Shown here piece after piece: positions 1 through 11,001 of a stretch of 64,000 bases of DNA. The notes under the pieces are model-generated. The model was not told where the DNA came from. It did no database searches and was given only the letters and a program-made list of their open reading frames with translations. Source of the stretch: Monocercomonoides exilis (Eukaryota; Preaxostyla; Oxymonadida; Polymastigidae); assembly GCA_001643675.2 (NCBI GenBank), contig LSRY02000047.1, forward strand, positions 682,001 to 746,000, given 5' to 3'. The number at the start of each line of letters is the position of its first letter. Within the stretch, counting starts at the first letter, position 1. Both the position numbers and the translations under genes were made by a program.

Positions 1-933
1 AAAATTGAAGGGAAATCATTCCCATTGCTATTGAAAAAATACCTATTGATTATTCAATTTGACGGATAACTCCGTTATAATCGAAAAAATCTACTATTTC
101 ATCTGAATGTATTGAAAAACTCCCAAAATATTATTTCATTCGTTTGCATGCACCCCAATACAATAGATCACTCTCCTTAAGAATAGAACCAATTTATTAC
201 TGTCGCTCTCAATGAAATGGCTTGTTTCATTTGAAATAGATTTTATCAAATACAAACATCATAATTATCAGGTTCCACACAACATCATAATTTTAATCTT
301 CACCAAATCACTAACGCAGCTTTGATCAAAGAATTTGAATTGCAGTCAAAACATAGAAATAAAAATAAACGAGAAATTCCAATTCTTACAATTAAATTAT
401 TTGGCTTATATATATGTTGATTATCAGTTGCTTTTTTTTGTTTAATTACAAATGTGTTCTTTTCAAATTATTATCGAGCTTTTTTAGATTCATTGAAAGC
501 GTCAAATGAAGAAAAATTGAAAAAAATGAAGAACTGAATGAGTAGTTTCTTGCTGATCTTTGCGTATGCTATCTTTTGCTTTATAGCATATTTTCTTTAG
601 AATTGTTTCCATTTTGTATTCGCTGCTTTCTGAAAGCAACATCGTTCAAGGAGAAAAACGAAAAAGTTAAAAAGGAAAAAGAAATGACTTTGTTAACTTT
701 GAGTTACAAATGCAACTGTGTATGTAATCAACAACTCCATTATTGATATTTTTGAATTTCATTATCATTTTTTATTAGTTATTTGAAAAAGAAATTTGCC
801 TTTATGAAATCAAAGAGATTATCCAGAATCAACATGAACATCAGAATCTGACATGACTTGCCTTTCTGTCTATTTGGATGTTTTTATCAATAGGATTTAT
901 TAGTTATAAAGGTTTGGTAGAAAGGATTTCGAA
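1..933. other. AT-rich spacer, no gene seen
   Basis: This stretch is strongly AT-rich with stops in all frames. I see no conserved protein segment, RNA gene or clear repeat in it. Confidence 0.5.
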
Positions 934-1932
934 TTAACTACATTTCTCAAGAGAAGTCAAGAGAGAATTGGAAGAGAAAAGAAGAGCTGAAGGAGGAAGT
1001 GGAATGATGAAGGTGATGTGCAGATATTTCGATGAAATATTGTTGGATGTGTGAGTGTGGTCTGTGGATGCTGTGTCTTCGATTGCAAAGATGACGGAGC
1101 AAGAATGAAAAGTGTTGGTAGAAAAGGATGTTGACGAGGAGGAAGGGGCACAATAAAAGACAGCGCTTGCGTTTTCGGAATCGCTGAGGAATTGCTTCGG
1201 TCTGGAAGCAGAGGCGCAGGACTTGGCATCCGCCAATTCTTCTGAGCGGTCATCGGATGTACAGAGCAGAATACAGGGGAAGTGGTAGGGGCTGTTTGGG
1301 GCGGGGGGTGCTGTGTGGAGGAGAAGAGGGAAGAGCTGGGGAAGGGAGTGGAGAAGGGGGAAGGGAGGTGTCGGCTTGTGGATGTGAATGTGGTGAGAAA
1401 GAGGAAGAAGGGAGGAGGAGAATGGGTTGTGCCTGTGGTTGTGGTTGAGTGCGTGCATGTGTGTGGAGGGGAGGGTTGGCGGATGGTGCAACGGTGTGTG
1501 TATTGGGGGGAGTGCGGTTCATAGCAGCAGCTTTCGGGCAGCAGTGGGTGCTTTTGGGAGGCTGCGGAAAGGAGGGAGGAAGGAGCATGTCACATGGGAG
1601 GGATGGAGGTGCTGAGAATGGAAGGAGGCGGAGGAGAATACAGCGGTGCTAGGGTGTGTGCTGGAGCTGCAGAGCCAGCTGCGGAAGATGGGAAGCGCGT
1701 CTGCTACTGCGCGTGCCTTCCACTTAGGATGGCCAGAATGAGGATAAATGAACGTGGCATTGCTCATGCACAAGAAGAAGGGAATGCTAGAGCATGTTGA
1801 GAAACTTGCTTTCTGACTCTTGCATGCACACCTTCCTAAATACTTCTTCTCTGGAGTTCCACCAGCCAGTTGTTTTGTTCCAATCATTCGCTGAACGAAG
1901 AGATGGAAAAGTTGAAGTGTCGTTGAGTTCAA
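934..1932 (-). other. GC-rich island with long overlapping open frames, coding status unknown
   Basis: About 1 kb is clearly richer in G and C than its AT-rich surroundings. On this strand it carries open frames of 185 (934-1491), 112 (1250-1588) and 137 codons (1519-1932). Their translations are rich in Ser, Pro, His and Leu and match no family I recognise. Purines dominate the plus strand, so open frames on the minus strand can arise passively from a lack of stops. The 3' half of the 185-codon frame (about 934-1265) looks most protein-like. It could be a lineage-specific gene, a pseudogene or an untranslated RNA. Confidence 0.25.
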
Positions 1933-4180
1933 ATTACGCAGGGAATCACTCTGAGGTTGTCATTTTCAAGGAAAATAATTATAGATATTGTTTTCATTTT
2001 TCAAATATTTATTTTTTACTAATTCATGAAATAATTTAACAAAAAAGATAACCCAAAAAAAGATTTGTGATATGCACAGCTGTAAGTTTTCTGATTCGTT
2101 ATGTTTGCTTTTTGACATTTCTTCTTGTTGAAATGAGCAAGAAAGTTTTCACAAAATAATAAATAATTGTCAAAAAAGAAAAAATATGAAACACAAAAAA
2201 GAATATTTTCTATAATCTTCCGATCTCTTAAAGTTGTGGATGAAATTTTCAACCATGCAACTTTAAAGCTTTATTCGGTTTAAAGGTTTATTATTTTTTT
2301 GGATTGATTTGAGAAGAAGATAATTACAAAATAGGAAAAATCAGCATGCTATCAAAATATGAAACAGTTTGATAAGAAATAACAGTCTTTCAAAATGGCA
2401 ACGCAAAAAAATAAAGCCCCACGAAAAAAGTATTTAAGGAAGTGACGATAAATACAAAGAAAAAATTCATTTAAGACTATGAATATATCAAAACCTTCGT
2501 TGACAAAATTAAACCTGCAATTGAACGGGCTGATCCAAGAAACTTCTTTTTTATTGAACAATTTTTCTTTAAAATCAGTCATATTTTTAATCCAAACAAC
2601 GATTCATTCGAAAGAAGTTGTTAAGACCAACAGATGCAAAGATCAATGAATATTTACGATTAGTCTTCATCCTTCAGTTGTAACTGTTATTGAAATGCAC
2701 AAAAATTAAAAAAAAATTTGACATATTTAATAACTCAAACATTCCCTTATTTTTTTCTTTTTTCAAATGAGAATTCTTGATTTTGATCATAGCTGTTTTT
2801 TATCAAAAACATTCTATGCATGGAAAACTAATTCATCAGCTAGCTGTTTTATTTTTGAATTATTATTTATAATTTTCAAAATTGATTTTTCAAAAAAAAC
2901 TTAAAAAGTTATCAATTATTCTCTTGAAGTGAATGTGAGACAATCAAACATTATAAAATTGTTGATAATACTGCTTATATCATCTTAAAATTTGATTATC
3001 AGCTTTGTTATGAAACAAAAATCCATCATCGAAATTTTCATTTGAATTTTTATGATTTCAAAAATAATCACCCATCTTGTCACTCATTTTGTCATTTTTT
3101 CAATTTTCACTTGTCATGTCACAGAGGTCTAACTTTAATAACATGAAATCCTTAGATTTATTCAAGAACTTGAAAATTGGTTATTTTGTACAGTTATTTC
3201 CTTAATTGATCTTTGAAATTTGAATAAGTTCATCGTTCAGTTTCTTAATTCAAAAGTGGAATATGTATTTGAAATGAAATGAAAAAGAAATATTACTGCA
3301 GACAAAACGCATGTAAAATATAAAAAACTGAATGACGATTATTTGATGTGTCCATATAAATACCACTTTTAAGCAATTAACTGAATACTGAAGTGAAATA
3401 GAAACTAAAAATCGGAAAAACTTTAAATTTTATGAAATATTAAAATGATTGCAAACACAGAACGATGAAAAAATATATCTATTTGAAATAGTGTCAACAG
3501 TTAATAAATGAATGTCATATCGAAAAAACAACGTAAGTTGAAAAATGTTGTCAATCTCGCTATATATTTCATTTTTAAATTTGACTCAGAAAACACTAAT
3601 AATTGCAAATATTATCCAAAATTAACAATTAAAATATTATGCAATCTTGCTTTAATTAATGTCACAGAATATTCGACAGCAATATAAATGATTTAAAATA
3701 AGAAAAAACTATCAAACACTTGATATCCAAACAATTAAATGAACGAATAAATCGAAGAAATTTCGAGTCTCCATAATAATAAAAGGAAGTTTTCATTGAA
3801 AAACATAAGAAACAACTCTCACAAACTACTTTCAAAGTAACTGCTGAACTTTCGATTCATTTTTCTCATCTTAATGGGATCGATCAAATGATAAAAAGGT
3901 GGAAAATATCAGGGAATGCTTCAAATCATCAAAAACTGACGAAATCTTTGAAAGTCTATTAATGAACAACATTTAAGATTTTTCTAAAGTTTAACTTTTT
4001 GCTTTTTCAGTTTATAGCTTAAAAGCTCTCTTTCAAACAAAAATTTCTAAAATTCATCTTTTTGAAAGTTTTTTTATAAAAAAAATAAAATATAATATTT
4101 TTTTTAAACAAGTTTTAAGAAAATTCACCATCAATGAACTTCTTTGAAAAGCAAAAATATATTTTTCTATTTTCAAGAAA
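1933..4180. other. Long AT-rich spacer with mobile-element ends
   Basis: No supported gene. The only structure I see is near 3048-3132. There the end of a GGGTGATT-type element (reading ...AATCACCC, ending about 3074) lies next to an AGGTCTA terminus like that of the hAT transposon at 17.9-23.2 kb. Confidence 0.5.
3048..3132. mobile_element. Fragment carrying ends of two transposon families
   Basis: A block of about 24 bases ending AATCACCCA (to about 3075) is identical to the right end of the element at 17214-17470, including ATTTCAAAAATAATCACCC. Some 50 bp further on, ACTTGTCATGTCACAGAGG followed by TCTA resembles the terminus at 23150-23187 and, inverted, the one at 17910. No partner left end was found upstream for either, so this is a relic or an element whose other end lies outside the window. 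Confidence 0.5.
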
Positions 4181-4187
4181 TTTGCAG

Positions 4188-4226
4188 GGTGCGGGTTTGG
4201 CACCAGGGTGCTGGTTAAGCACCAAT
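4188..4226. repeat. Two tandem GGTGC...GCACC hairpin units
   Basis: Within AT-rich DNA two adjacent 17-base units have the form GGTGC-N-GGTT-NN-GCACC, separated by two bases. Each can fold into a 5-bp GC hairpin. No protein frame or tRNA consensus accompanies them. Function is unknown. Confidence 0.45.
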
Positions 4227-4730
4227 GGTATTATAAATGCATACCATCATCAAAGAAACTGATTCAAATGGAAAACAAAAATCAAAATTAAAATATGAAT
4301 CAACTAATTTTTTCTTTTGAACTTATTAATATTTTTTGTCATTTCTCATCAACATTTTGGATATCTTTTCTCAATGTTTTGCCAAAAACAAAAAATATTC
4401 TATTTGTATAATATCGAGTGCAATGTATTTCCTGATTCATCTCAGCCACTTTCTCTTCATCGAATCATCTCTAAGCATCATCAAGCGACAATTAGAGTTC
4501 TTCTCTTTAGAAAATAAAGAAGCTCGAAAATGAAACGAATATTCTACTACTCTCATCAAAAACTCTTCAGCACAACAAAATCTCAACCAAACAACAATCC
4601 ATTTTGTGAAGTGAAAACGCTCGCCAAGAAGAAGATCTCTTCCTCCCCTCCTCTCTGCGCATCAACAGAATACAATATGTGCCATCACAAATATAATTCC
4701 CTTCGGAATCTATCTACCACCCATGTCACT
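4227..4730. other. Spacer downstream of the RS-rich RRM gene
   Basis: AT-rich with several short open frames of no recognisable kind. It presumably includes the 3' untranslated region of the minus-strand gene ending at 4731. Confidence 0.45.
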
Positions 4731-6527
4731 CTACTGCCCTCCTTCCTCAAGAAGAGCCTGCTTTCTCACCGGTGATATGGAGTGATCGCTCGGAGAATTG
4801 AAGCGAGACCGAGATTGAGAGCGAGAATAGGAAGAAGACCGTGAACCAGAACGTGACACAGAGCGAGAGCCGCTTTGAGAACGTGAACGTGAACGAGAAC
4901 GAGAGCGTGAGCGTGAGAGCGAACGAGAACGCGAACCTGTGCCGGAACTAGAGCCAGGAGCAGAAGTAGATGCAGAAGCAGAATCGGAAGTGGAAGTTGA
5001 ACCTAAAACTGGTTCTGATCCTGAACTTGAACCTGAACTTGAACTTGAACCCGACTGAGAAACAGACCGAGATCCCCAATGAGACCCAGAACGAGAGCGA
5101 GAGCGAGAACGCGAATGAGAAATAGAACGAGACGTAGAGCGAGAACGGCGCTGCGCAGAAGGCAGCGACCAACCACTTGTATCATCGGAATGCGCTGCCT
5201 GTGAGGCAACTTCTCCTTCCTTGTTAGATTCTCCAGCACCTTCGCTTTGCTGATACCATGGAACAGTCGAACCATCCTCGCCAGCCTTTGAGCTATTTCC
5301 TTCTCCCCACGACTGGCTTTCCCCTTCTTTACTGTCCCATCCATCAGCAACATCTGTTTTCGATACTTCATTAAATCCCCACTCATCGCCTTTCTGCGAT
5401 CCAACGTTTGTCGATGAAGAATTCGATGAAGACGTTGTGGAATATGACATCTTTTGCCTTGATTTGTCATATTTTTTGCCTGTATGTATCTTGAACTTCT
5501 CTTCTCTCCCAATGTCCCAGTCAACTCGAAGAAACCTCCCCGCCACTTCGTACCCTTGCAGCCTCCGCATTGCCTCTTCTGCATGTGCGTGTGTATCGCA
5601 GGTTACAAATGCAGTCCCTCGACTCATTTTTGTGTACGTGTTGATGTTCAGAACAAGTCGTGTGACATACCCTGGAATCACTGTGTCGAATAACTTCCGA
5701 AGCCCATCTTCAGTCATTGAAAATGGCAGATTCCCAATAAAAAGATAATTTGATGTTGAGATTTGCTCGTTCGAAAAATGAGAAGATTTTGGAGGAGGAG
5801 CCCTAAAAACTTGTCCAGATGATGATTCGAAAGCCTGGAGATCTCTCTCTGGAGTAATCGTCCAAGGGTCATATTTCGGCTTTTGGCCCAATGCTACATA
5901 TCCTCCTTTTTCTGGAACAGGAATTGGACGATATTGACTTGAAGAGACAGATCGATAACTCGAATGAAATTTACTCTCGTCTTCGTGACTTAAGGGAGGG
6001 TATGGCACAGGAAGATGGTGCGCAGAGTGGCTTTCTCCATATTGATAAGCAGTTGAGCTATCTCCGTGATTATAATGATGGGTACTATGATGATAACTAT
6101 AGCTTTTATGTGATCTGGATAATCTACTCCTATGTCTCTCCCGACTATGAGAATATGGAGATCTATATGAATGAGATTTTTGATGGTGATGCTTATGACG
6201 ATGTCTATTTGAGCTGGAGCGTTTGCTTCTGGATGAAGAGTGCTTTTTGTGTGAGTGTTTGTGGTGTGATCTCCGTTTTTGTTCATGCGAATTAACTGAT
6301 GAACGTGAGTGATCACTTCTATGCTTCTCATTATATTCTTTATCATCAACTGCGGGAGTGTGTTGTGATTGACGCTGCAAGGGATTCTGGAAAAATTGTC
6401 TCATCGCCATCAACTGAGATGGAAGAAAAGGTAAAGAAATTGGAGGATTTCCGGAACTTCCTTGTCCTTGTTGCACAGGATATTGCATTACAGATGGAAA
6501 AGGAGGAAAAAGTGGAGGCAAGCTCAT
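4731..6527 (-). CDS. RS-rich RRM protein, cap-binding CBP20-like
   Basis: Single exon, 598 residues, TAG stop. One RRM lies at about residues 260-340, with RNP2 LFIGNLPF and RNP1 RGTAFVTC. It is followed by RFLRVDWDIG, which resembles the R-x-D-W-D-x-G segment of the nuclear cap-binding subunit CBP20, and then a short basic tail as in CBP20. Flanking the RRM are a Ser/His/Arg/Lys-rich region (residues 65-170), a Gly/Ser/Glu-rich linker, and a long C-terminal RS domain (about 460-590) of SR, GS and RS dipeptides. The role is therefore RNA binding in splicing or cap recognition, in the nucleus (inferred). Ordinary CBP20 has about 156 residues, so if this is CBP20 it is greatly enlarged. It could equally be an SR splicing factor. 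The start is the first Met of the frame. Confidence 0.85.
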   Translation of the reverse strand: MSLPPLFPPFPSVMQYPVQQGQGSSGNPPISLPFLPSQLMAMRQFFQNPLQRQSQHTPAVDDKEYNEKHRSDHSRSSVNSHEQKRRSHHKHSHKKHSSSRSKRSSSNRHRHKHHHQKSHSYRSPYSHSRERHRSRLSRSHKSYSYHHSTHHYNHGDSSTAYQYGESHSAHHLPVPYPPLSHEDESKFHSSYRSVSSSQYRPIPVPEKGGYVALGQKPKYDPWTITPERDLQAFESSSGQVFRAPPPKSSHFSNEQISTSNYLFIGNLPFSMTEDGLRKLFDTVIPGYVTRLVLNINTYTKMSRGTAFVTCDTHAHAEEAMRRLQGYEVAGRFLRVDWDIGREEKFKIHTGKKYDKSRQKMSYSTTSSSNSSSTNVGSQKGDEWGFNEVSKTDVADGWDSKEGESQSWGEGNSSKAGEDGSTVPWYQQSEGAGESNKEGEVASQAAHSDDTSGWSLPSAQRRSRSTSRSISHSRSRSRSRSGSHWGSRSVSQSGSSSSSGSSSGSEPVLGSTSTSDSASASTSAPGSSSGTGSRSRSLSRSRSRSRSRSRSQSGSRSVSRSGSRSSSYSRSQSRSRFNSPSDHSISPVRKQALLEEGGQ

Positions 6528-6644
6528 TCAATCCAATAAAAAAATAAAAAAGATATTTTGATCTGTTTATAAAAAATATTTTTGAGGATCAAAATGAAAA
6601 GTTTTTAGTTTTACAAAATTTTGAAAAAAGCAAAAAATTCTTTT

Positions 6645-6899
6645 AATCAAGAAGAAATTTTTTTTATATCATTATTAGTGATGAACAATATAAAAGATGG
6701 ATTTTTTTAAACGAAGTTGAGTTTGGAGAAGCATCACTGCCATCTCTGCGTGATTGCTTAACACCAGAAATTTTAGAAACGCTTTGGATGCTGCCATCTG
6801 ATGATGAAATGCGAGAAACTCTCGAATCAGACATTTTCAATTTTGGAGATTGGCTTTTCAGAGGCGATAACAGGACAGATTTATTAACCGACTTTTATT
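6645..6899 (+). pseudogene. Coding-like relic without a start
   Basis: One frame is open from 6645 to a TAA at about 6897. It encodes an acidic, protein-like stretch containing SLRDCLTPEILETLWMLPSD and ending LLTDFY. No ATG begins it. An acceptor-like ATTATTAG precedes position 6676, so it may be a 3' exon of a lost gene. I do not recognise the family. Its relation to the next relic (7150-7673) is unknown. Confidence 0.35.
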
Positions 6900-7149
6900 A
6901 AAAAGCAACAACGTTTGACCAAGATTTTTCTTATGATTGAAGATTGAAGCAAATTTATTTTCATTTTCAAGGGTTTGTAAGAATTCAGGCTTTTTTCCAT
7001 CGACAACATGAGCTTTTCTTCACATATTTTCTGATGTGGATATGCAATCGAGAGGTTTGTAAAGCCATTTTTTGAGCATTCAGAAATACAGCATGCAAAA
7101 CAAATAAAAATTACATTGAACAGCCCAGAAACTATCGATTGATGACAGC

Positions 7150-7673
7150 CTTTCCCGCTGAAAAACAATGTTGTTGTACCTTATGTTTTTCCTGTTAAAG
7201 TTCCTGATATTGTTGAAGATTCTCGACCTGTGTAGTGGTTGACTATTCAAACGCAGAAAGAGAACTCTTCTTCCTCAACACCGCTCCCCTTAACTCCTGG
7301 AAAAGATATATCTGCCTCAAAACCGACAACACCAGAACCAAAAAAGAGAACAGAAAAAGAAGAGAAGAGAGGGCAAACGCCTAAAGCTAAAAGGAAAGGA
7401 AAGAACGCAAAGAAGATAGAAGTTGAAGAAGAGCTTCTAAATCCTTCAGAATTGTCTGATTCGTTGCTAGAAGACTCTTCTGTTTATGCAAAGGCAATGG
7501 AAAGCGAATTTCAAATTTCAAGCGTTCACGAATCGTCTGCATTATCAAATGCGTCTGCATTACATGAGAAAGCTGTTCCAAAAGCACTTGTTGTGACGTT
7601 TTTATCGAATCAAGTTGAATTGTTTGAAACAATATGCATTTCATATAAAAGATACTTAATTGCATCGTGTTAA
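7150..7673 (+). pseudogene. Lys/Glu/Ser-rich open frame broken by an in-frame TAG
   Basis: A continuous frame runs from about 7150 to a TAA at 7673, apart from one TAG near 7233. Before the stop it reads VPYVFPVKVPDIVEDSRPV. After it comes a Pro/Thr and Lys/Glu-rich low-complexity region (TPEPKKRTEKEEKRG and similar), then ELLNPSELSDSLLEDSS. The composition resembles a disordered linker in a nuclear or transposon protein. With no ATG and an internal stop it is most simply a decayed gene, but an unseen intron could remove the stop. Confidence 0.35.
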
Positions 7674-8190
7674 AAATTGTTTTTGTCAAAAGTTGAAAAT
7701 AAAATTCAAGTTTTTTAACATGAAGTTGAATGACTCGAGAACGGAATAAACCATGTCTTTTCAAACATTTGAGTGAAAACAAAGATTTTCCAAATATTTA
7801 TCTTCATATGAAAGCATGGCTATAGAATTAATTTCAGTACTTCCATCAAAATCTTATTTGTATTTTATCGTTTTGATTGTTTCATCTTTTCAAAACACTT
7901 TTTTTCCACTTTTTTATCTTTTTCTTGCATATAAAAACTTTAACATCGATAATATAGTTTCAACTGCAATAATGTTTCAGCCGGTTCTGATAAAATCAAT
8001 GAATCGATTGAAAACTGGATTCAATAGTCTGATTTTTCACAAAGAGATGTGAATTTCTCCTCACCTTTGCCAATCCAAATTTTTCTTTGAAATTATCAAA
8101 AAAATACTTTTAACCTGCAAAATATTCACATACGTTTTGTTGAATAAACTAAAAGTCAAATTCAAAGTGCGAAGTGTCTTTTAAAAAAGC
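7674..8190. other. Spacer with no recognised gene
   Basis: AT-rich. One 78-codon open frame (7816-8052) is hydrophobic and has no recognisable features. It contains the 3' flank of the proteasome gene. Confidence 0.4.
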
Positions 8191-9294
8191 TCAGTGGGAT
8201 GTGGGAAAGAAGGATGGAACTTGATCTCCTTTGAAAAGCTCTCTAACCACTGGTTTTCCTGGTTGCAGAATGCAAAGTCGGATGCATCCTCCACTTGAGT
8301 TGTCTCGGAACATGGCCAGTGAGCAAGCTATAAATTATTATTTTTTTTTTTTGATAAATTTGCACCAAACCATGAATAAATTTAAAAAAAAGTTTTCTCC
8401 AAACCTTTCACAGCAAGATCTTTGCATTCTTCAAGCGACATCCCAGACTTGAAGTGCTTATCTAAAAAGGTCAGAACATATGTACTGCCACTCCCTGTAT
8501 TAAAGACACAAAAAGAATAAATAAATAAATTAATAAATAAAATCATCAGTAAAATGATGTGTCAGAATAAGAAATACCGCTTGCTGCATAATGCTCAGCT
8601 TCAATGAGGGCTCCTCCAAGAGGGATTGAATATATGTGTGCTTCGTCTCCGTCCAGTCCAGTGCAAAGAAAAGCGGCTGTTAAAAAATTCAGAATGAAAA
8701 ATTAAAAATGGTCAAAAAAACAAGAGTTGGAATCGAAAAGGCAGTAAATGTTAATATTTCGGAAAAAAGAAGTTCCAACCGCTTAGCACTTTTTTGTTTG
8801 TATAGCATAGATCTCTGAGCACACAAGCAGCAGTTTTCACAGAAGGGCGTCTGCCAAGCTCCATGCTGCAAAAGCAATTTGTTCATTCAGCCAAACACAC
8901 ATCGGAAAAATAACATCGTGCATCACAGAAAAATATCATAAATCACAATCTATAAAATCAAAAAAAACCTGTTGAATGTGAGAGAATAATTGGCATAAGC
9001 TGTCACAGTTTGTGTGTCGGCGGACGACCCCGATCGGCACACATATATGTCTTCAAACACTGGTGTGATTTTGTCTGACATTCTGTTCGCTATGAACGAT
9101 CCCAACGATGTGCGAGAATCTGCTGCGAGGAGAAGACCGCCAGCAAATTTCAAAGCCATGATTGTTGTCTGGCCAAAACATAAAAAAGGATTGAAAACAG
9201 GGGTGGAATTAATGGAGTGAATAAAACAAGCACATTCAACAAAGCATACTCCAGTCGACACAGGACCCTCATAATCGTTCCCTTCAAAATCCAT
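8191..9294 (-). CDS. PSMB6: 20S proteasome subunit beta1 (PSMB6/PRE3 type)
   Basis: Six exons: 9250-9294, 8969-9168, 8780-8865, 8578-8676, 8405-8494, 8191-8327 (218 residues, TGA stop). The first exon and first intron place the mature N-terminus at GTTIMALKF, so autocleavage before Thr exposes the catalytic Thr1. ADSRTSLGSFIANRMSDKIT carries the expected Asp17/Arg19 surroundings and Lys33. CRSGSSADTQ and ASGSGSTYV (Ser129 Gly-Ser-Gly loop) match the beta1 family. Beta1 gives caspase-like cleavage inside the 20S core. Length is normal, with a short 14-residue propeptide. All introns are GT-AG. The start is MDFEG at 9294; an in-frame upstream ATG would add residues unlike the family. It is head to head with the relic beginning at 9377. 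Confidence 0.97.
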
Positions 9295-9376
9295 TCTTTT
9301 TTTGATTAATATTACCTTAATTTTATTCATCTCATTTTTCTTTTTTAAGCTTTTTTCATTCCATCAAAATAATATC

Positions 9377-10520
9377 ATGAATTTACTGTTGCTTTGCTTT
9401 TTATTTGGAGTTAAAGCTGAATTTGATAGAATTGATACGCATAGTTTGTTATATTTATGAAAACTTGATTTATCAAATTATAATAAAATTTTTAGGTTCT
9501 TATATTAATTCAATTCAACCATTCGAGCCGTTATTCCAAATAGTTAATTCGTCAATTCTTTTAAATGCATTGACGCTGAGAATGGTGGAGAACAATGCGA
9601 GTATTGTCTCAGGAACAGCTCCATTCTTTTTGTGGATTCTTCGAGATTATCGTTTCCTCATCCTACTATTGAGCCCATTGAAATATTCCATGGAAGCGTT
9701 TCCCTAAACAATCTCACTATTAGTCAAAGCAGCTACTTTCAACAACCAAGTCTTGTGAAAAGTTACAATCTTTTCACTTCAATGAGTTGTTCAAATACTT
9801 TTCTATCTCACGTTTCCTGTTCAAATCGCGGAAGCCTCTTTTTGAACGGGCTAATGGCAAACTTGATTTTATTCGAGACTCATATCTCAAAATTTTCAAG
9901 AAAAATTATTGAAGAAAACGACACTGATTTGTGTTTATCGATCTTCACAACAATGTTTTCTTGTTCATTTTCTCGAAGCGATGATGCAATTTACAGTGGA
10001 ATAACTCCAGGCATTTGCTCTTCTGCTTCTGCAAGTATCATCAACACAACAACTTCGCAATGCGATCGCACTTCGTCATTCAGCAATGGAAGGACTCATG
10101 TCACAATAAGTGAAAGGGCAACTCTTTTTGAAAACAGTGACTTTTTTGATTATGAAGCACATGGGAAAGGGACTGAAGGGATGGGCGGGGCTATTGTGCT
10201 TCTTGCGGGGATGAAATCGTCAGTGTCAGTGAAGGGATGCAGATTTGAAAGATGCCATACAGACGACAGCGGAGGATCTATTTGGCTGAAGGCATTCAAA
10301 TGGTATCGATTGGGTGCTGCACATTTTCTGATTGCAAATCCAAAGGCGGGATTGGAGGATCTGTGCTCCTTTGGAACTTGGTCGACAATCTTCCATTCAG
10401 AAGTGTGAGTTTAAATCATCTTTTGATAAAGGGAAAGGCGGAGCATTGGAGCTTGATTGTGATGAAGGCGGATAGCAAGTGGTTAGTGTTGTGTTTGACG
10501 AGTGCTGCAGCAAAGAAGAG
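9377..10520 (+). pseudogene. Decayed secreted right-handed beta-helix surface protein
   Basis: The first exon (ATG at 9377) encodes a clear signal peptide, MNLLLLCFLFGVKA. A probable intron ending TTTTTAG near 9493 leads into beta-strand repeats. Downstream, repeats of the type C-x-F-x-x-C-x(n)-GGS/GGA recur: VSVKGCRFERCHTDDSGGS, then SIGCCTFSDCKSKGGIGGS, then GKGGALELDCDEGG, then VVFDECCSKEEKGGGA. Each successive repeat lies in a different frame, with breaks near 9625, 10295 and 10430, and a TAG follows the third. This pectin-lyase-like fold is common in large surface families of anaerobic protists. With several frameshifts it should be non-functional. Short real coding pieces joined by unrecognised introns are the alternative, but no splice sites sit at the breaks. 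Confidence 0.7.
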
Positions 10521-11001
10521 AAAGGCGGAGGGGCAGTTTGAAACTTGCCTCATAAAAAGCTTTGTTTAGATAATCTTATCTGAGGTAATTTTTCAGTTAG
10601 TTTGAATTGAGTGGCATTGCTCATACTTATTTTCCAGAGTAAAAATAAGTATGAATGAAAAATGAATGAAGGAAAATATTGAAAGATACTATTTAACTTG
10701 CGAAATGAAATTTCACAAAAAGATGAACAAATGAATAAAAAAAGAAAAGAAAAGAAAAGAAAAGAAAAGAAAAAATAAACAAATATACAAAATAAAATAA
10801 AATAATAAAGATTAAATCAAAAACAAATGAATTTTGTTATAACCAAAAGATTGTTTTAAGAGTATTTAAAATGGTGCATTTAAATTATTATTTATGGAAA
10901 AAACGCATTTACGGTTTGAATAAAACGTAAAACTTCGAATCATTTTTGACGAAGTGGTTTCTCTATAGCTTGATTTTGAATAATCAAGTGTTCTTTCAGC
11001 A
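10521..11001. other. AT-rich spacer with hairpin and pentanucleotide repeat
   Basis: Contains a perfect 12-bp inverted repeat CATACTTATTTT/AAAATAAGTATG with an 8-base loop (10621-10652) and an AAAAG repeat (about 10740-10775). No gene seen. Confidence 0.55.

Noticed and set aside
5437-6547. Plus-strand frames across the RS-rich gene
   Set aside because: Antisense to the RRM and RS regions; the repeated Arg-Ser codons leave the opposite strand open.
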